DNA from: an uncultured Clostridia bacterium
GTDB taxonomy: Bacteria > Bacillota > Clostridia > Oscillospirales > Acutalibacteraceae
Assembly: GCA_937901145.1 (NCBI GenBank)
Contig: CALCHE010000122.1
Location: 1 to 13,687 of the forward strand
Direction of reading: 5' to 3'
Length of the DNA: 13,687 nt
Part shown: one piece after another, positions 1 to 6,519 of the stretch
Layout: every line of letters begins with the position of its first letter
Position numbering within the stretch: the first letter of the stretch is position 1
The notes under the pieces: generated by a model
The model's database searches: none
What the model saw: only the letters and a program-made list of their open reading frames with translations
What the model was told of the DNA's origin: nothing
Translations under genes and position numbers: made by a program

Positions 1-281
1 ACGGCTCAAAGCACAGCCTCTTCAAGACAGCTAAGCAGGCTGTTATGAAGTCAGGTAACTATGCATACATCGGCAGAAAGCAGAAGAAAAGAGATTTCCG
101 CCGTCTTTGGATCACCAGAATTTCTGCAGCTTGCAAGGCAAACGGTATGAACTATTCTTCATTCATGAACGGCCTTAAGAAAGCAGACATCACTCTTAAC
201 AGAAAGATGCTCTCAGAAATCGCTATCGCAGATCCCGCAGCTTTCACAGCTCTTGTTGAGAAGGCAAAGGCAGCTCTTTAA
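1..281 (+). CDS. rplT: 50S ribosomal protein L20, 3' part (5' end outside the window)
   Basis: L20 binds 23S rRNA early in large-subunit assembly and in many bacteria also represses its own operon. The frame is open from base 3, so the ATG at 45 is an internal methionine, not the start. The visible 92 residues begin with Gly-Ser-Lys-His-Ser-Leu-Phe-Lys. They continue through the conserved L20 core, including the basic QKKRDFRRLWITRI stretch, NGLKKA and the C-terminal FTALVEKAKAAL. L20 is normally about 117-119 residues, so roughly 25 N-terminal residues lie upstream. By family habit infC and rpmI would precede it; they are not visible here. An intrinsic terminator follows the stop codon within 12 bases, so this is probably the last gene of the translation-factor/ribosomal operon. 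Identity is very secure. Confidence 0.97.
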   Translation, partial: GSKHSLFKTAKQAVMKSGNYAYIGRKQKKRDFRRLWITRISAACKANGMNYSSFMNGLKKADITLNRKMLSEIAIADPAAFTALVEKAKAAL

Positions 282-292
282 TCAAAAAAACT

Positions 293-332
293 TACGTCCG
301 AGATTTTTCTTCTCGGGCGTATTTGTGTTTTT
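293..332 (+). terminator. Intrinsic terminator after rplT
   Basis: An 11-bp stem pairs 293-303 with 311-321, with one G-U wobble at 297/317, around a 7-base T-rich loop. It is followed by a T-rich tract with two interrupting G residues (322-332). An A-run precedes it (285-290). The stem begins 12 bases after the rplT stop codon, the usual position for a Rho-independent terminator. The imperfect T-tract may allow some read-through into the next gene, which starts 38 bases later. Confidence 0.85.
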
Positions 333-357
333 AAAAGGAACAAAAATTCACTTAAAA

Positions 358-362
358 AGAGG
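358..362 (+). promoter_or_regulatory. Ribosome binding site that decides the methyltransferase start
   Basis: AGAGG lies 7 bases before the ATG at 370 and only 4 bases before the ATG at 367. The spacing favours 370, though the two starts differ by one methionine only. The frame is open further upstream to about 253, but that stretch runs through the rplT end and the terminator and has no similarity to the family. Confidence 0.6.
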
Positions 363-369
363 TAAAATG

Positions 370-1149
370 ATGAACAGACTGGATAGTGTTTCCAATGAAA
401 AAGTTAAAAAAACGGTTAAAATTGCAGCATCTTCAAAGGAAAGAAAAGAAACCGGACTGTTCTTTCTGGAGGGACTTCGTCTGTGCCGTGACAGTGCCGT
501 GACAGGTACTTACATAAAGTATGCATTCATCACCGATAAAGCTTATGAAAAGTTCAGTGATGACGCTGAGTTTATCTGCTCGAAGGCGGAGGAGGCGTAT
601 CTTATTTCTGAGGCTGTAGCCGACAAGCTTTCCCTTACACAGACCTCACAGGGATTTTTCTGCCTGTGCGAAAAGAAGGATGCATTACCTCTTTCGGAAA
701 TTGATACCGACGGTAAATTTATCGCTTTGGAAAATATCCAGGACCCTGCTAACTTAGGCGCTGTCTGCCGCACGGCAGAGGCTCTCGGCATAAAGGGAGC
801 CATTCTTTATTCGTGCTGTGACCGTTATTCGCCTAAAAGTCAGCGAGCAGCTATGGGTTCACTTCTCAGACTGCCTGTTTTCGAAAGCACGGACCTATGT
901 GCAGATATCGAATATCTCAGAAGCAAGGGTATGAGGGTCTATGCTACTTCACCTGATTCCTCGTCTGCTAAAATCACAGAGATTTCTATGGACGGTGGAG
1001 TCGTATGTGTTATCGGAAACGAAGGAAACGGTGTCAGCGAAGAGGTGTTTTCACTCTGCGAAAAGGTTACTATACCCATGAAGGGCAATGCTGAATCTCT
1101 CAATGCCTCAATGGCGGCAGCTATAACAATGTGGGAGATGATGCGGTAA
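370..1149 (+). CDS. TrmH/SpoU-family (SPOUT) RNA 2'-O-ribose methyltransferase, YsgA/RlmP-like
   Basis: The predicted enzyme transfers a methyl group from S-adenosylmethionine to a ribose 2'-OH in rRNA. The 259-residue protein has two parts. Residues 1-105 resemble the substrate-binding domain, with the typical opening SxxNxKVKK and FFLEG. Residues about 116-258 form the SPOUT catalytic domain. Its three motifs are visible: ENIQDPANLGAVCRTAEALG (121-140, with the catalytic-type Asn and Arg), VIGNEGNGVSEEV (214-226) and IPMKGNAESLNASMAAAI (235-252). Length and domain order match Bacillus YsgA, a G2553 23S rRNA methyltransferase (RlmP), and its position beside rplT suits an rRNA enzyme. RlmB-like or tRNA activity cannot be excluded from sequence, so no symbol is given. 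The start at 370 is chosen from ribosome-binding-site spacing. Its TAA overlaps the next ATG by one base. Confidence 0.9.
   Translation: MNRLDSVSNEKVKKTVKIAASSKERKETGLFFLEGLRLCRDSAVTGTYIKYAFITDKAYEKFSDDAEFICSKAEEAYLISEAVADKLSLTQTSQGFFCLCEKKDALPLSEIDTDGKFIALENIQDPANLGAVCRTAEALGIKGAILYSCCDRYSPKSQRAAMGSLLRLPVFESTDLCADIEYLRSKGMRVYATSPDSSSAKITEISMDGGVVCVIGNEGNGVSEEVFSLCEKVTIPMKGNAESLNASMAAAITMWEMMR
483..504 (+). repeat. Perfect 11-bp tandem duplication inside the methyltransferase gene
   Basis: GTGCCGTGACA occurs twice head to tail (483-493 and 494-504). The unit is not a multiple of three, yet the frame stays intact and the protein still looks like the family on both sides. It is therefore either ancestral sequence or chance similarity rather than a fresh duplication. 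Gain or loss of one unit would shift the frame. Confidence 0.8.
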
Positions 1150-2366
1150 TGGATAATATTATCTATTGGCTTTGGCTTCAGGGTGCAGTCGGCTATGCGA
1201 AGGATGTCCGAGAGCTGATAAATGCATTCGGTGATGCTAAAGGTGTTTACGAAGCTGACTGCGCGCAGATAAAGAAAGCGGTCATAAAAGGCTACAGAGC
1301 GAGCACCATAGACAGAATCAAGAATGAGGATATAGAAAAGTATTACGATACCTATGATTTCTGCCGTAAGCATAATATACATATCATAACTCCTGACAGT
1401 GAATTTTATCCCAAAAGGCTCCTTGAAATTGAAAATTTTCCTCTCGCTCTTTATGTAAGAGGTGACTATACCTGTATGAATTCCGAGAACGCTCTCGGTG
1501 TCATCGGAAGCAGAACGCCGTCTCTTTACGGTGAAGAAGCCACACAGACTATTGTCAGCCAGCTCTGTGATAACGGTGTACTGATTGTCAGCGGAGGTGC
1601 TCTGGGTATCGATTCCATAGCACACAGAGCTGCTGTGGAATGCGGCGGTAAAACCGTGCTTGTAATGGGTTGCGGCCACGGAACAGGCTATCTTCCCGAA
1701 AACAGCGTGCTCAGAAAAAGAGTGGCTGAAAACGGTGCACTAATAACTGAATATCCGCCTTATTACAATGTAACACCGGGTACATTTCCTCAGCGTAACC
1801 GCATTATTTCGGGAATGACGAGCGGTGTCGTAATAGCCGAGGCGGCTAAGTTCAGCGGTACCTTCAGCACGGCAAGACACGCAATGAAACAAGGGAGGGA
1901 CCTGTTTGTTCTTCCCGGTGATATCAAAAGCGGAAACTACGAAGGTTCAAATCAACTCATAACTGAAGGTGCAAAGCCTGTCTTTTCTGCCAAAGATATC
2001 CTTCCCCGGGCGAAGGTGACACGGACAGTCATCGAAAAAACAGGTGTACCCTTCGAAAATATCGAGCTGGAAGCCTCTTCTTACAAAAAGAGAGGGAAGA
2101 AAAAAACTTCCGATAATGAAAAAACAGAGACAGTTATCGAAAAAGAAGAAAAAAACTCTGAAAAAAGTCAAAAAATTAATATGGAAACTATTTCTAAAAA
2201 TGCAGAAATAGTGTATAATATAATGTCCGACGGTATCTGCGATTCCGACAGCATCATCCGAGAGTCGGGACTGGAGGTAAGAAAGGTTCTTTCGGCTCTT
2301 ACTGAGCTCGAAATGAACGGCATAATCCTGAAAGATAATGCAGACAGCTACCGTCTTAATCAATAA
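1149..2366 (+). CDS. dprA: DNA-processing protein DprA (Smf)
   Basis: DprA binds incoming single-stranded DNA and loads RecA during natural transformation; it is also kept in many bacteria not known to be competent. The 405-residue protein has an N-terminal helical region (1-75). A Rossmann-like DNA-binding core follows, with the family motifs GSR (120-122), SGGALGID (148-155), FPQRNRII (213-220), VLPG (254-257) and EGSNQLITEGA (265-275). Next come a very charged Lys/Glu linker (about 305-348) and a C-terminal winged-helix domain (about 350-403). I place the start at ATG 1149, which shares one base with the preceding TAA and has GGGAG at 1133-1137. A GTG at 1131 in the same frame would add six residues but is less typical. 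The gap to topA is 22 bases. Dpr-Top-TrmFO order is common in Firmicutes. Confidence 0.95.
   Translation: MDNIIYWLWLQGAVGYAKDVRELINAFGDAKGVYEADCAQIKKAVIKGYRASTIDRIKNEDIEKYYDTYDFCRKHNIHIITPDSEFYPKRLLEIENFPLALYVRGDYTCMNSENALGVIGSRTPSLYGEEATQTIVSQLCDNGVLIVSGGALGIDSIAHRAAVECGGKTVLVMGCGHGTGYLPENSVLRKRVAENGALITEYPPYYNVTPGTFPQRNRIISGMTSGVVIAEAAKFSGTFSTARHAMKQGRDLFVLPGDIKSGNYEGSNQLITEGAKPVFSAKDILPRAKVTRTVIEKTGVPFENIELEASSYKKRGKKKTSDNEKTETVIEKEEKNSEKSQKINMETISKNAEIVYNIMSDGICDSDSIIRESGLEVRKVLSALTELEMNGIILKDNADSYRLNQ
2191..2219 (+). promoter_or_regulatory. Possible internal promoter upstream of topA
   Basis: A perfect TATAAT stands at 2214-2219, with a TG directly in front of it. The matching -35 at 17-base spacing (2191-2196, TTTCTA) fits the TTGACA consensus at only three positions. 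The 90 bases upstream are A-rich, as in an UP-like element. This lies inside the end of dprA, 170 bases before topA. It could give topA its own transcription, but A/T-rich coding sequence produces such boxes by chance. Confidence 0.25.
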
Positions 2367-2388
2367 ATTTATGAAAAGGTGAAAATAT

Positions 2389-4488
2389 ATGGCAAACTTA
2401 ATCATTGTCGAGTCTCCGTCAAAGGCTAAAACTCTCAAAAACTATCTCGGAAGCGGTTATAACATCGTCGCTTCCAAAGGTCACATAAGAGACTTGCCTG
2501 CAGCCAGACTCAGCGTTGATGTAAAAAATGATTTCGCTCCCAAATACAGCATAGTAAAAGGAAAGGAAAAACTCGTCAAGGAACTTAAAACGGCAGTAGC
2601 TGAAAGTGATGAAGTATTTCTCGCAACCGACCCTGACCGTGAAGGTGAAGCTATTTCATGGCACCTTGCTGAGATTCTGGATCTTGATCTTAACAAGCTT
2701 AACAGAGTTACTTTTAATGAAATCACCAAAACAGGTGTTAAAAACGGTATGGCTAACCCCCGTAAGGTCGACCTTGACTTAGTAAACGCACAGCAGGCCA
2801 GACGTATTCTCGACCGTCTCGTAGGCTATAAGCTCAGCCCCTTCGTTTCTCAGAAAATCAGAAGAGGTCTTTCAGCAGGCCGAGTTCAGAGTGTGGCTGT
2901 CAGAATGATAGTTGACAGAGAAAATGAAATCCGTGCCTTCAATCCTGAAGAGTACTGGTCACTCGAAGCTAAGTTCAGTGTGGCAAGAAAGACTCTTACC
3001 GCTTCTTTCTACGGTGACGAGACAGGTAAGGTAGAGCTTAAAACTCAGGAGCAGACCAATGAAATTATTTCACGTCTCGACGGAGCTAAGTATTTCATAA
3101 GCTCACTTAAAAACGGAACAAGAAAGAAAAATCCCGCACCGCCCTTTATTACCTCTACCCTTCAGCAGGAGGCATCAAAAAAGCTTGGCTTCAGAGCTGA
3201 GAGAACCATGAAAATAGCACAGGAGCTTTATGAAGGTGTTACGGTACCCGGTTACGGCTCCATCGGTCTTATAACCTACATGAGAACCGACTCTCTTCGT
3301 ATTTCTGAGGAGGCAAGACAAGCCACTGATGAATTCATTAAAGATAACTATGGCGCTAAATATCTTCCCGAAAAACCCCGATACTACAAGTCAAGAAGCA
3401 ACGCTCAGGACGGTCACGAGGCTATCAGACCTTCCACTGTCTCTCTTACCCCTGCTAAGGTCAAAGACAGTCTTACAGCTGAGCAGCACAAGCTTTACAC
3501 TCTTATCTGGAACCGCTTCGTGGCTTCTCTTATGGCTTCCTGTGTGCAGAACACTCAGAAAATAGAAATCAAGGGCGTCAAGGACAGCGAGGATAAATAC
3601 TGCCTTTTCACTGCAAGCGGTTATTCAGTTAAATTTGACGGCTTTACCGCTCTTTATGACCTCGGTGACAAGGACGAAGACAAATCAAAGCTTCCCGACG
3701 GTCTTGCTGACGGTGATGACCTTAAGCTTAAAGCGCTCGATAAAGAGCAGCATTTCACTCAGCCTCCCGCAAGATATACGGAAGAGTCACTTATCAAAAC
3801 TCTCGAAGAAAACGGTGTGGGCAGACCGAGTACCTATGCTACCATTATTTCCACCATCGTAAAGCGTGAGTATGTGGTGAGAAAATCAAAACAGCTTGTA
3901 CCGACCGAGCTTGGTGAGGCTATAGTAAATCTTCTCAAAGAGAAGTTCAAAAACATCGTAAATGTCAAATTTACCGCTCAGCTCGAAAGTGACCTCGACC
4001 GTGTAGGTGAGGGTGCTCAGGACTACATTAAAATGCTTCACGAATTTTACGGTGATTTCGAGGAAACTCTGCAGAAGGCAAAGTCCGAAATGGATGGTGT
4101 AAAGATTCAGCTGAAAGAAGATGAAACCGATATTCCCTGTGAGAAATGCGGCAGAATGATGGTTATAAAGGTGGGTCGCTTCGGTAAGTTCCTTGCTTGT
4201 CCCGCTTACCCCGAATGTAAAACAACCAAGCCCTATGTAATCGAAACCGATGCTACCTGTCCCGTTTGCGGCGGCAAGGTTATTTCTAAGAAATCAAAGA
4301 AGGGCTACACCTTCTTCGGCTGTGACAAATGGCCTGAATGTAACTTTATGACCTGGGATAAGCCAACAAACGAAAAATGTCCCAAATGCGGTAAATCACT
4401 TTTTAAAGCAAAGGGCGGTATGCTTAACTGTCTGGACGAAAAGTGCGGTTACTCAGCTAAAGCAACCCGCAAGAAAAAGGGTGAATAA
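2389..4488 (+). CDS. topA: DNA topoisomerase I (type IA)
   Basis: This enzyme relaxes negative supercoils by cutting and resealing one strand, which matters behind moving RNA polymerase. The 699-residue protein opens with a Toprim domain: Glu8 in VESPSKAKTL, and the metal-binding DPDREGE with Asp81, Asp83 and Glu85. The catalytic tyrosine is Tyr297 in GLITYMRTDS, and HEAIRPS (343-349) follows. GRPSTYA (478-484) is also conserved. The C-terminus carries three four-cysteine zinc ribbons: Cys584/587/604/610, Cys624/627/645/651 and Cys664/667/681/686. It ends in a basic tail. The length is normal for Firmicutes. AAAGGTGA at 2375-2382 is the ribosome binding site. Identity is certain from these catalytic residues. 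Confidence 0.98.
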   Translation: MANLIIVESPSKAKTLKNYLGSGYNIVASKGHIRDLPAARLSVDVKNDFAPKYSIVKGKEKLVKELKTAVAESDEVFLATDPDREGEAISWHLAEILDLDLNKLNRVTFNEITKTGVKNGMANPRKVDLDLVNAQQARRILDRLVGYKLSPFVSQKIRRGLSAGRVQSVAVRMIVDRENEIRAFNPEEYWSLEAKFSVARKTLTASFYGDETGKVELKTQEQTNEIISRLDGAKYFISSLKNGTRKKNPAPPFITSTLQQEASKKLGFRAERTMKIAQELYEGVTVPGYGSIGLITYMRTDSLRISEEARQATDEFIKDNYGAKYLPEKPRYYKSRSNAQDGHEAIRPSTVSLTPAKVKDSLTAEQHKLYTLIWNRFVASLMASCVQNTQKIEIKGVKDSEDKYCLFTASGYSVKFDGFTALYDLGDKDEDKSKLPDGLADGDDLKLKALDKEQHFTQPPARYTEESLIKTLEENGVGRPSTYATIISTIVKREYVVRKSKQLVPTELGEAIVNLLKEKFKNIVNVKFTAQLESDLDRVGEGAQDYIKMLHEFYGDFEETLQKAKSEMDGVKIQLKEDETDIPCEKCGRMMVIKVGRFGKFLACPAYPECKTTKPYVIETDATCPVCGGKVISKKSKKGYTFFGCDKWPECNFMTWDKPTNEKCPKCGKSLFKAKGGMLNCLDEKCGYSAKATRKKKGE

Positions 4489-4526
4489 TGAAGAAAAATT
4501 CAGATAAAAAGGTGGTGAAAAGATGA
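4488..4526 (+). other. 12-codon mini-ORF linking topA and trmFO
   Basis: Its ATG (4488-4490) shares one base with the topA stop codon. Its TGA (4524-4526) overlaps the trmFO start as ATGA. It encodes the basic peptide MKKNSDKKVVKR. AAAGGGTGA at 4476-4484 is a plausible ribosome binding site with 6-base spacing. It could pass ribosomes from topA to trmFO by termination and reinitiation. It could equally be an accident of purine-rich sequence, since trmFO has its own good site at 4509-4515. I recognise no family. Confidence 0.25.
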
Positions 4527-5842
4527 GCGGTGAAGCAGTAAAAGTTATAGGCGCAGGTCTCGCAGGTGTAGAAGCGGCGTGGCATTTGGCAAATGCAGGC
4601 ATAAAAACAGAACTTTATGAAATGAAGCCGGTGAAATTTTCTCCCGCTCATAAAAAGCCGACCTTTGCTGAGCTCGTATGCTCTAATTCGCTGAAGGCTG
4701 AGCGAGTGGAATCTGCTGCAGGTCTTTTAAAGGAGGAAATGCGCAGACTCGGTTCCGTTTGCATAGAGTGTGCCTATGAATGCAAGGTTCCCGCAGGCGG
4801 TGCTTTAGCTGTGGACAGGGATGAATTTTCCCGTCTCATCACTGAAAAAATCACCTCACATCCGAACATTACCGTTATAAATGAAGAGGTTACCGAAATA
4901 CCTGACGGTAATGTGATTATTGCCGCAGGACCTCTTGCCAGTGATGCCTTAAGTGAAAAAATCGCTGAAATATGCGGAAGCGGACTTCATTTTTTCGACG
5001 CGGCGGCGCCTATTGTCACTCTTGACAGTATCGATATGGACAGTGCCTTCTGTGCCTCGAGATACGAAAGAGGCGGTGAGGATGACTACATAAACTGTCC
5101 GATGAATAAAGAGGAATATGAAGCATTTTATGATGCTCTTATAAATGCTGAAAGTGCGGATATCCACTCCTTTGATAAAAGAAAGGATGTCTACGAGGGA
5201 TGTATGCCTATCGAGGTTATGGCTTCGAGAGGTAAAGACACAATGCGTTTCGGTCCTCTTAAGCCTGTAGGTCTACGTGACCCGAGAACAGGTCACCGCC
5301 CATGGGCTGTGCTTCAGCTTCGCAAGGAAAACAGCAAGGGTACTCTTTTTAACCTTGTCGGCTTTCAGACTAATCTAAAATTCGGTGAGCAGAAAAGAGT
5401 TTTCTCCATGATTCCTGCACTGAAAAATGCCGAATTTATCCGCTACGGTGTGATGCACAGAAACACCTTTATCGATTCGCCGAGACTTCTGAACGGTGAT
5501 TTCAGCTTCAGAGAAAGACCGTCTCTTTTCTTCGCAGGTCAGATAACCGGTGTCGAGGGCTATATGGAATCGGCCGCCTCAGGTATAATGGCAGGTATCA
5601 ATATGGTAAGATTCCTTAAAGGTGAAGAAAGAGTGATTCTTCCCGAAACCACTATGATCGGTGCACTCAGCAGATATATAAGCGATCCTACAGTAACGAA
5701 CTTTCAGCCGATGGGAGCTAATTTCGGTGTTCTGCCACCCATTGAGCCGAAAATCAGAGATAAAAAAGAACGATATATGGCTCTCTCTCTCAGAGGGCTT
5801 GCAGATTTTGAAAATTGCCTGAACGGAGGGGATAAAAAGTGA
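4523..5842 (+). CDS. trmFO: TrmFO, folate/FAD-dependent tRNA (uracil-54-C5)-methyltransferase
   Basis: TrmFO makes ribothymidine at position 54 of tRNA, using methylene-tetrahydrofolate as carbon donor and FADH2 as reductant. The 439-residue protein starts with the FAD-binding Rossmann motif VIGAGLAGVEAAW (Gly10, Gly12, Gly15). Cys53 in ELVCSNSLK matches the catalytic Cys53 of the Bacillus enzyme, and Cys227 in EGCMPIEVMA matches its Cys226. FGPLKPVGL (244-252), the QLRKEN region and the C-terminal FAGQITGVEGYMES are hallmark segments. Length matches the family. AAGGTGG at 4509-4515 serves ATG 4523. It follows topA as in Bacillus, though xerC/hslV do not come next here. Its TGA overlaps the rnc start. 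Confidence 0.97.
   Translation: MSGEAVKVIGAGLAGVEAAWHLANAGIKTELYEMKPVKFSPAHKKPTFAELVCSNSLKAERVESAAGLLKEEMRRLGSVCIECAYECKVPAGGALAVDRDEFSRLITEKITSHPNITVINEEVTEIPDGNVIIAAGPLASDALSEKIAEICGSGLHFFDAAAPIVTLDSIDMDSAFCASRYERGGEDDYINCPMNKEEYEAFYDALINAESADIHSFDKRKDVYEGCMPIEVMASRGKDTMRFGPLKPVGLRDPRTGHRPWAVLQLRKENSKGTLFNLVGFQTNLKFGEQKRVFSMIPALKNAEFIRYGVMHRNTFIDSPRLLNGDFSFRERPSLFFAGQITGVEGYMESAASGIMAGINMVRFLKGEERVILPETTMIGALSRYISDPTVTNFQPMGANFGVLPPIEPKIRDKKERYMALSLRGLADFENCLNGGDKK
5825..5831 (+). promoter_or_regulatory. Strong ribosome binding site supporting the GTG start of rnc
   Basis: GGAGGGG lies 7-9 bases before GTG 5839. No ATG near this point is in frame, so this site decides the start. Confidence 0.8.
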
Positions 5843-6519
5843 GCTTAGAGGCTTTTGAAAAAGTAATCGGATATGAGTTTAAAAATAAAGGTCTTCTGGA
5901 AACAGCACTTACCCATTCTTCCTACGCTAACGAAAAGCATTTATCGGGTGACTGTAATGAGAGACTGGAATTTTTAGGCGACTCCGTTCTCGGAATAATC
6001 ACAGCTGAGTATTTTTATCATAATCTCAACCATCTTCCCGAGGGTGAAATGACCAAAAAAAGAGCTGCCTGTGCCTGTGAAAAATCCCTTCACGGCTTTG
6101 CTAAGGAAATTGATCTCGGTAAATATATTTATCTCGGCAGAGGCGAAGAAAGAATGGGCGGAAGAAAGCGTGCTTCGATTTTAGCCGATGCTTTCGAAGC
6201 GGTAATCGGAGCCATTTATCTTGACGGCGGACTCGACAATGCGAGAAGATTTGTTCTCGACTTCGTTAAAAAAGCGGCAAATGAACAGCTTTCCTTTGTG
6301 GATTATAAGACTGTTTTACAGGAAATCATACAGAAAAATCCCGATGAACATCTTTCATATGCCGTAGTAGCCGAAAGCGGTCCCGACCACGACAAACGTT
6401 TCGAGGTCGAGGTTTATCTTAACAGTAACACTATCGGATGCGGTAAGGGTAAAAGCAAAAAAATAGCCGAACAGCAGGCTGCAAAGCAGGCTCTCGAGCT
6501 TATGGGTGTGAAGTTTTGA
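5839..6519 (+). CDS. rnc: Ribonuclease III
   Basis: RNase III cuts double-stranded RNA and matures rRNA precursors and some mRNAs. The 226-residue protein has an N-terminal nuclease domain with the signature NERLEFLGDSVLG (40-52). The metal-site residues Glu41, Glu44, Asp48, Asp117 and Glu120 are all present, aligned by motif to the E. coli enzyme. A C-terminal double-stranded RNA-binding domain (about 155-222) ends in the typical KKIAEQQAAKQALELM. It starts with GTG, overlapping the trmFO stop as GTGA, and is preceded by a strong GGAGG site. Its own TGA overlaps the next start. Placement before smc and ftsY is conserved in Firmicutes; the acpP gene often found just upstream is absent. Confidence 0.97.
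   Translation: MSLEAFEKVIGYEFKNKGLLETALTHSSYANEKHLSGDCNERLEFLGDSVLGIITAEYFYHNLNHLPEGEMTKKRAACACEKSLHGFAKEIDLGKYIYLGRGEERMGGRKRASILADAFEAVIGAIYLDGGLDNARRFVLDFVKKAANEQLSFVDYKTVLQEIIQKNPDEHLSYAVVAESGPDHDKRFEVEVYLNSNTIGCGKGKSKKIAEQQAAKQALELMGVKF

Noticed and set aside
253..369. In-frame upstream extension of the methyltransferase
   Set aside because: It would run through the end of rplT and the terminator hairpin, lacks a sensible ribosome binding site and gives a sequence unlike the family.
1131..1148. GTG start for dprA
   Set aside because: It would overlap the upstream gene by 19 bases and add six residues. The ATG at 1149 with one-base stop overlap is more typical.
939..1679. 246-codon open frame on the minus strand
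   Set aside because: It lies antisense to the methyltransferase and dprA genes, which carry full family motifs. Its translation shows no recognisable domain and looks like a mirror of their codons.
5022..5050. TTGACA hexamer inside trmFO
   Set aside because: No -10-like sequence occurs at 16-18 bases; it is coding sequence for Leu-Asp-Ser.
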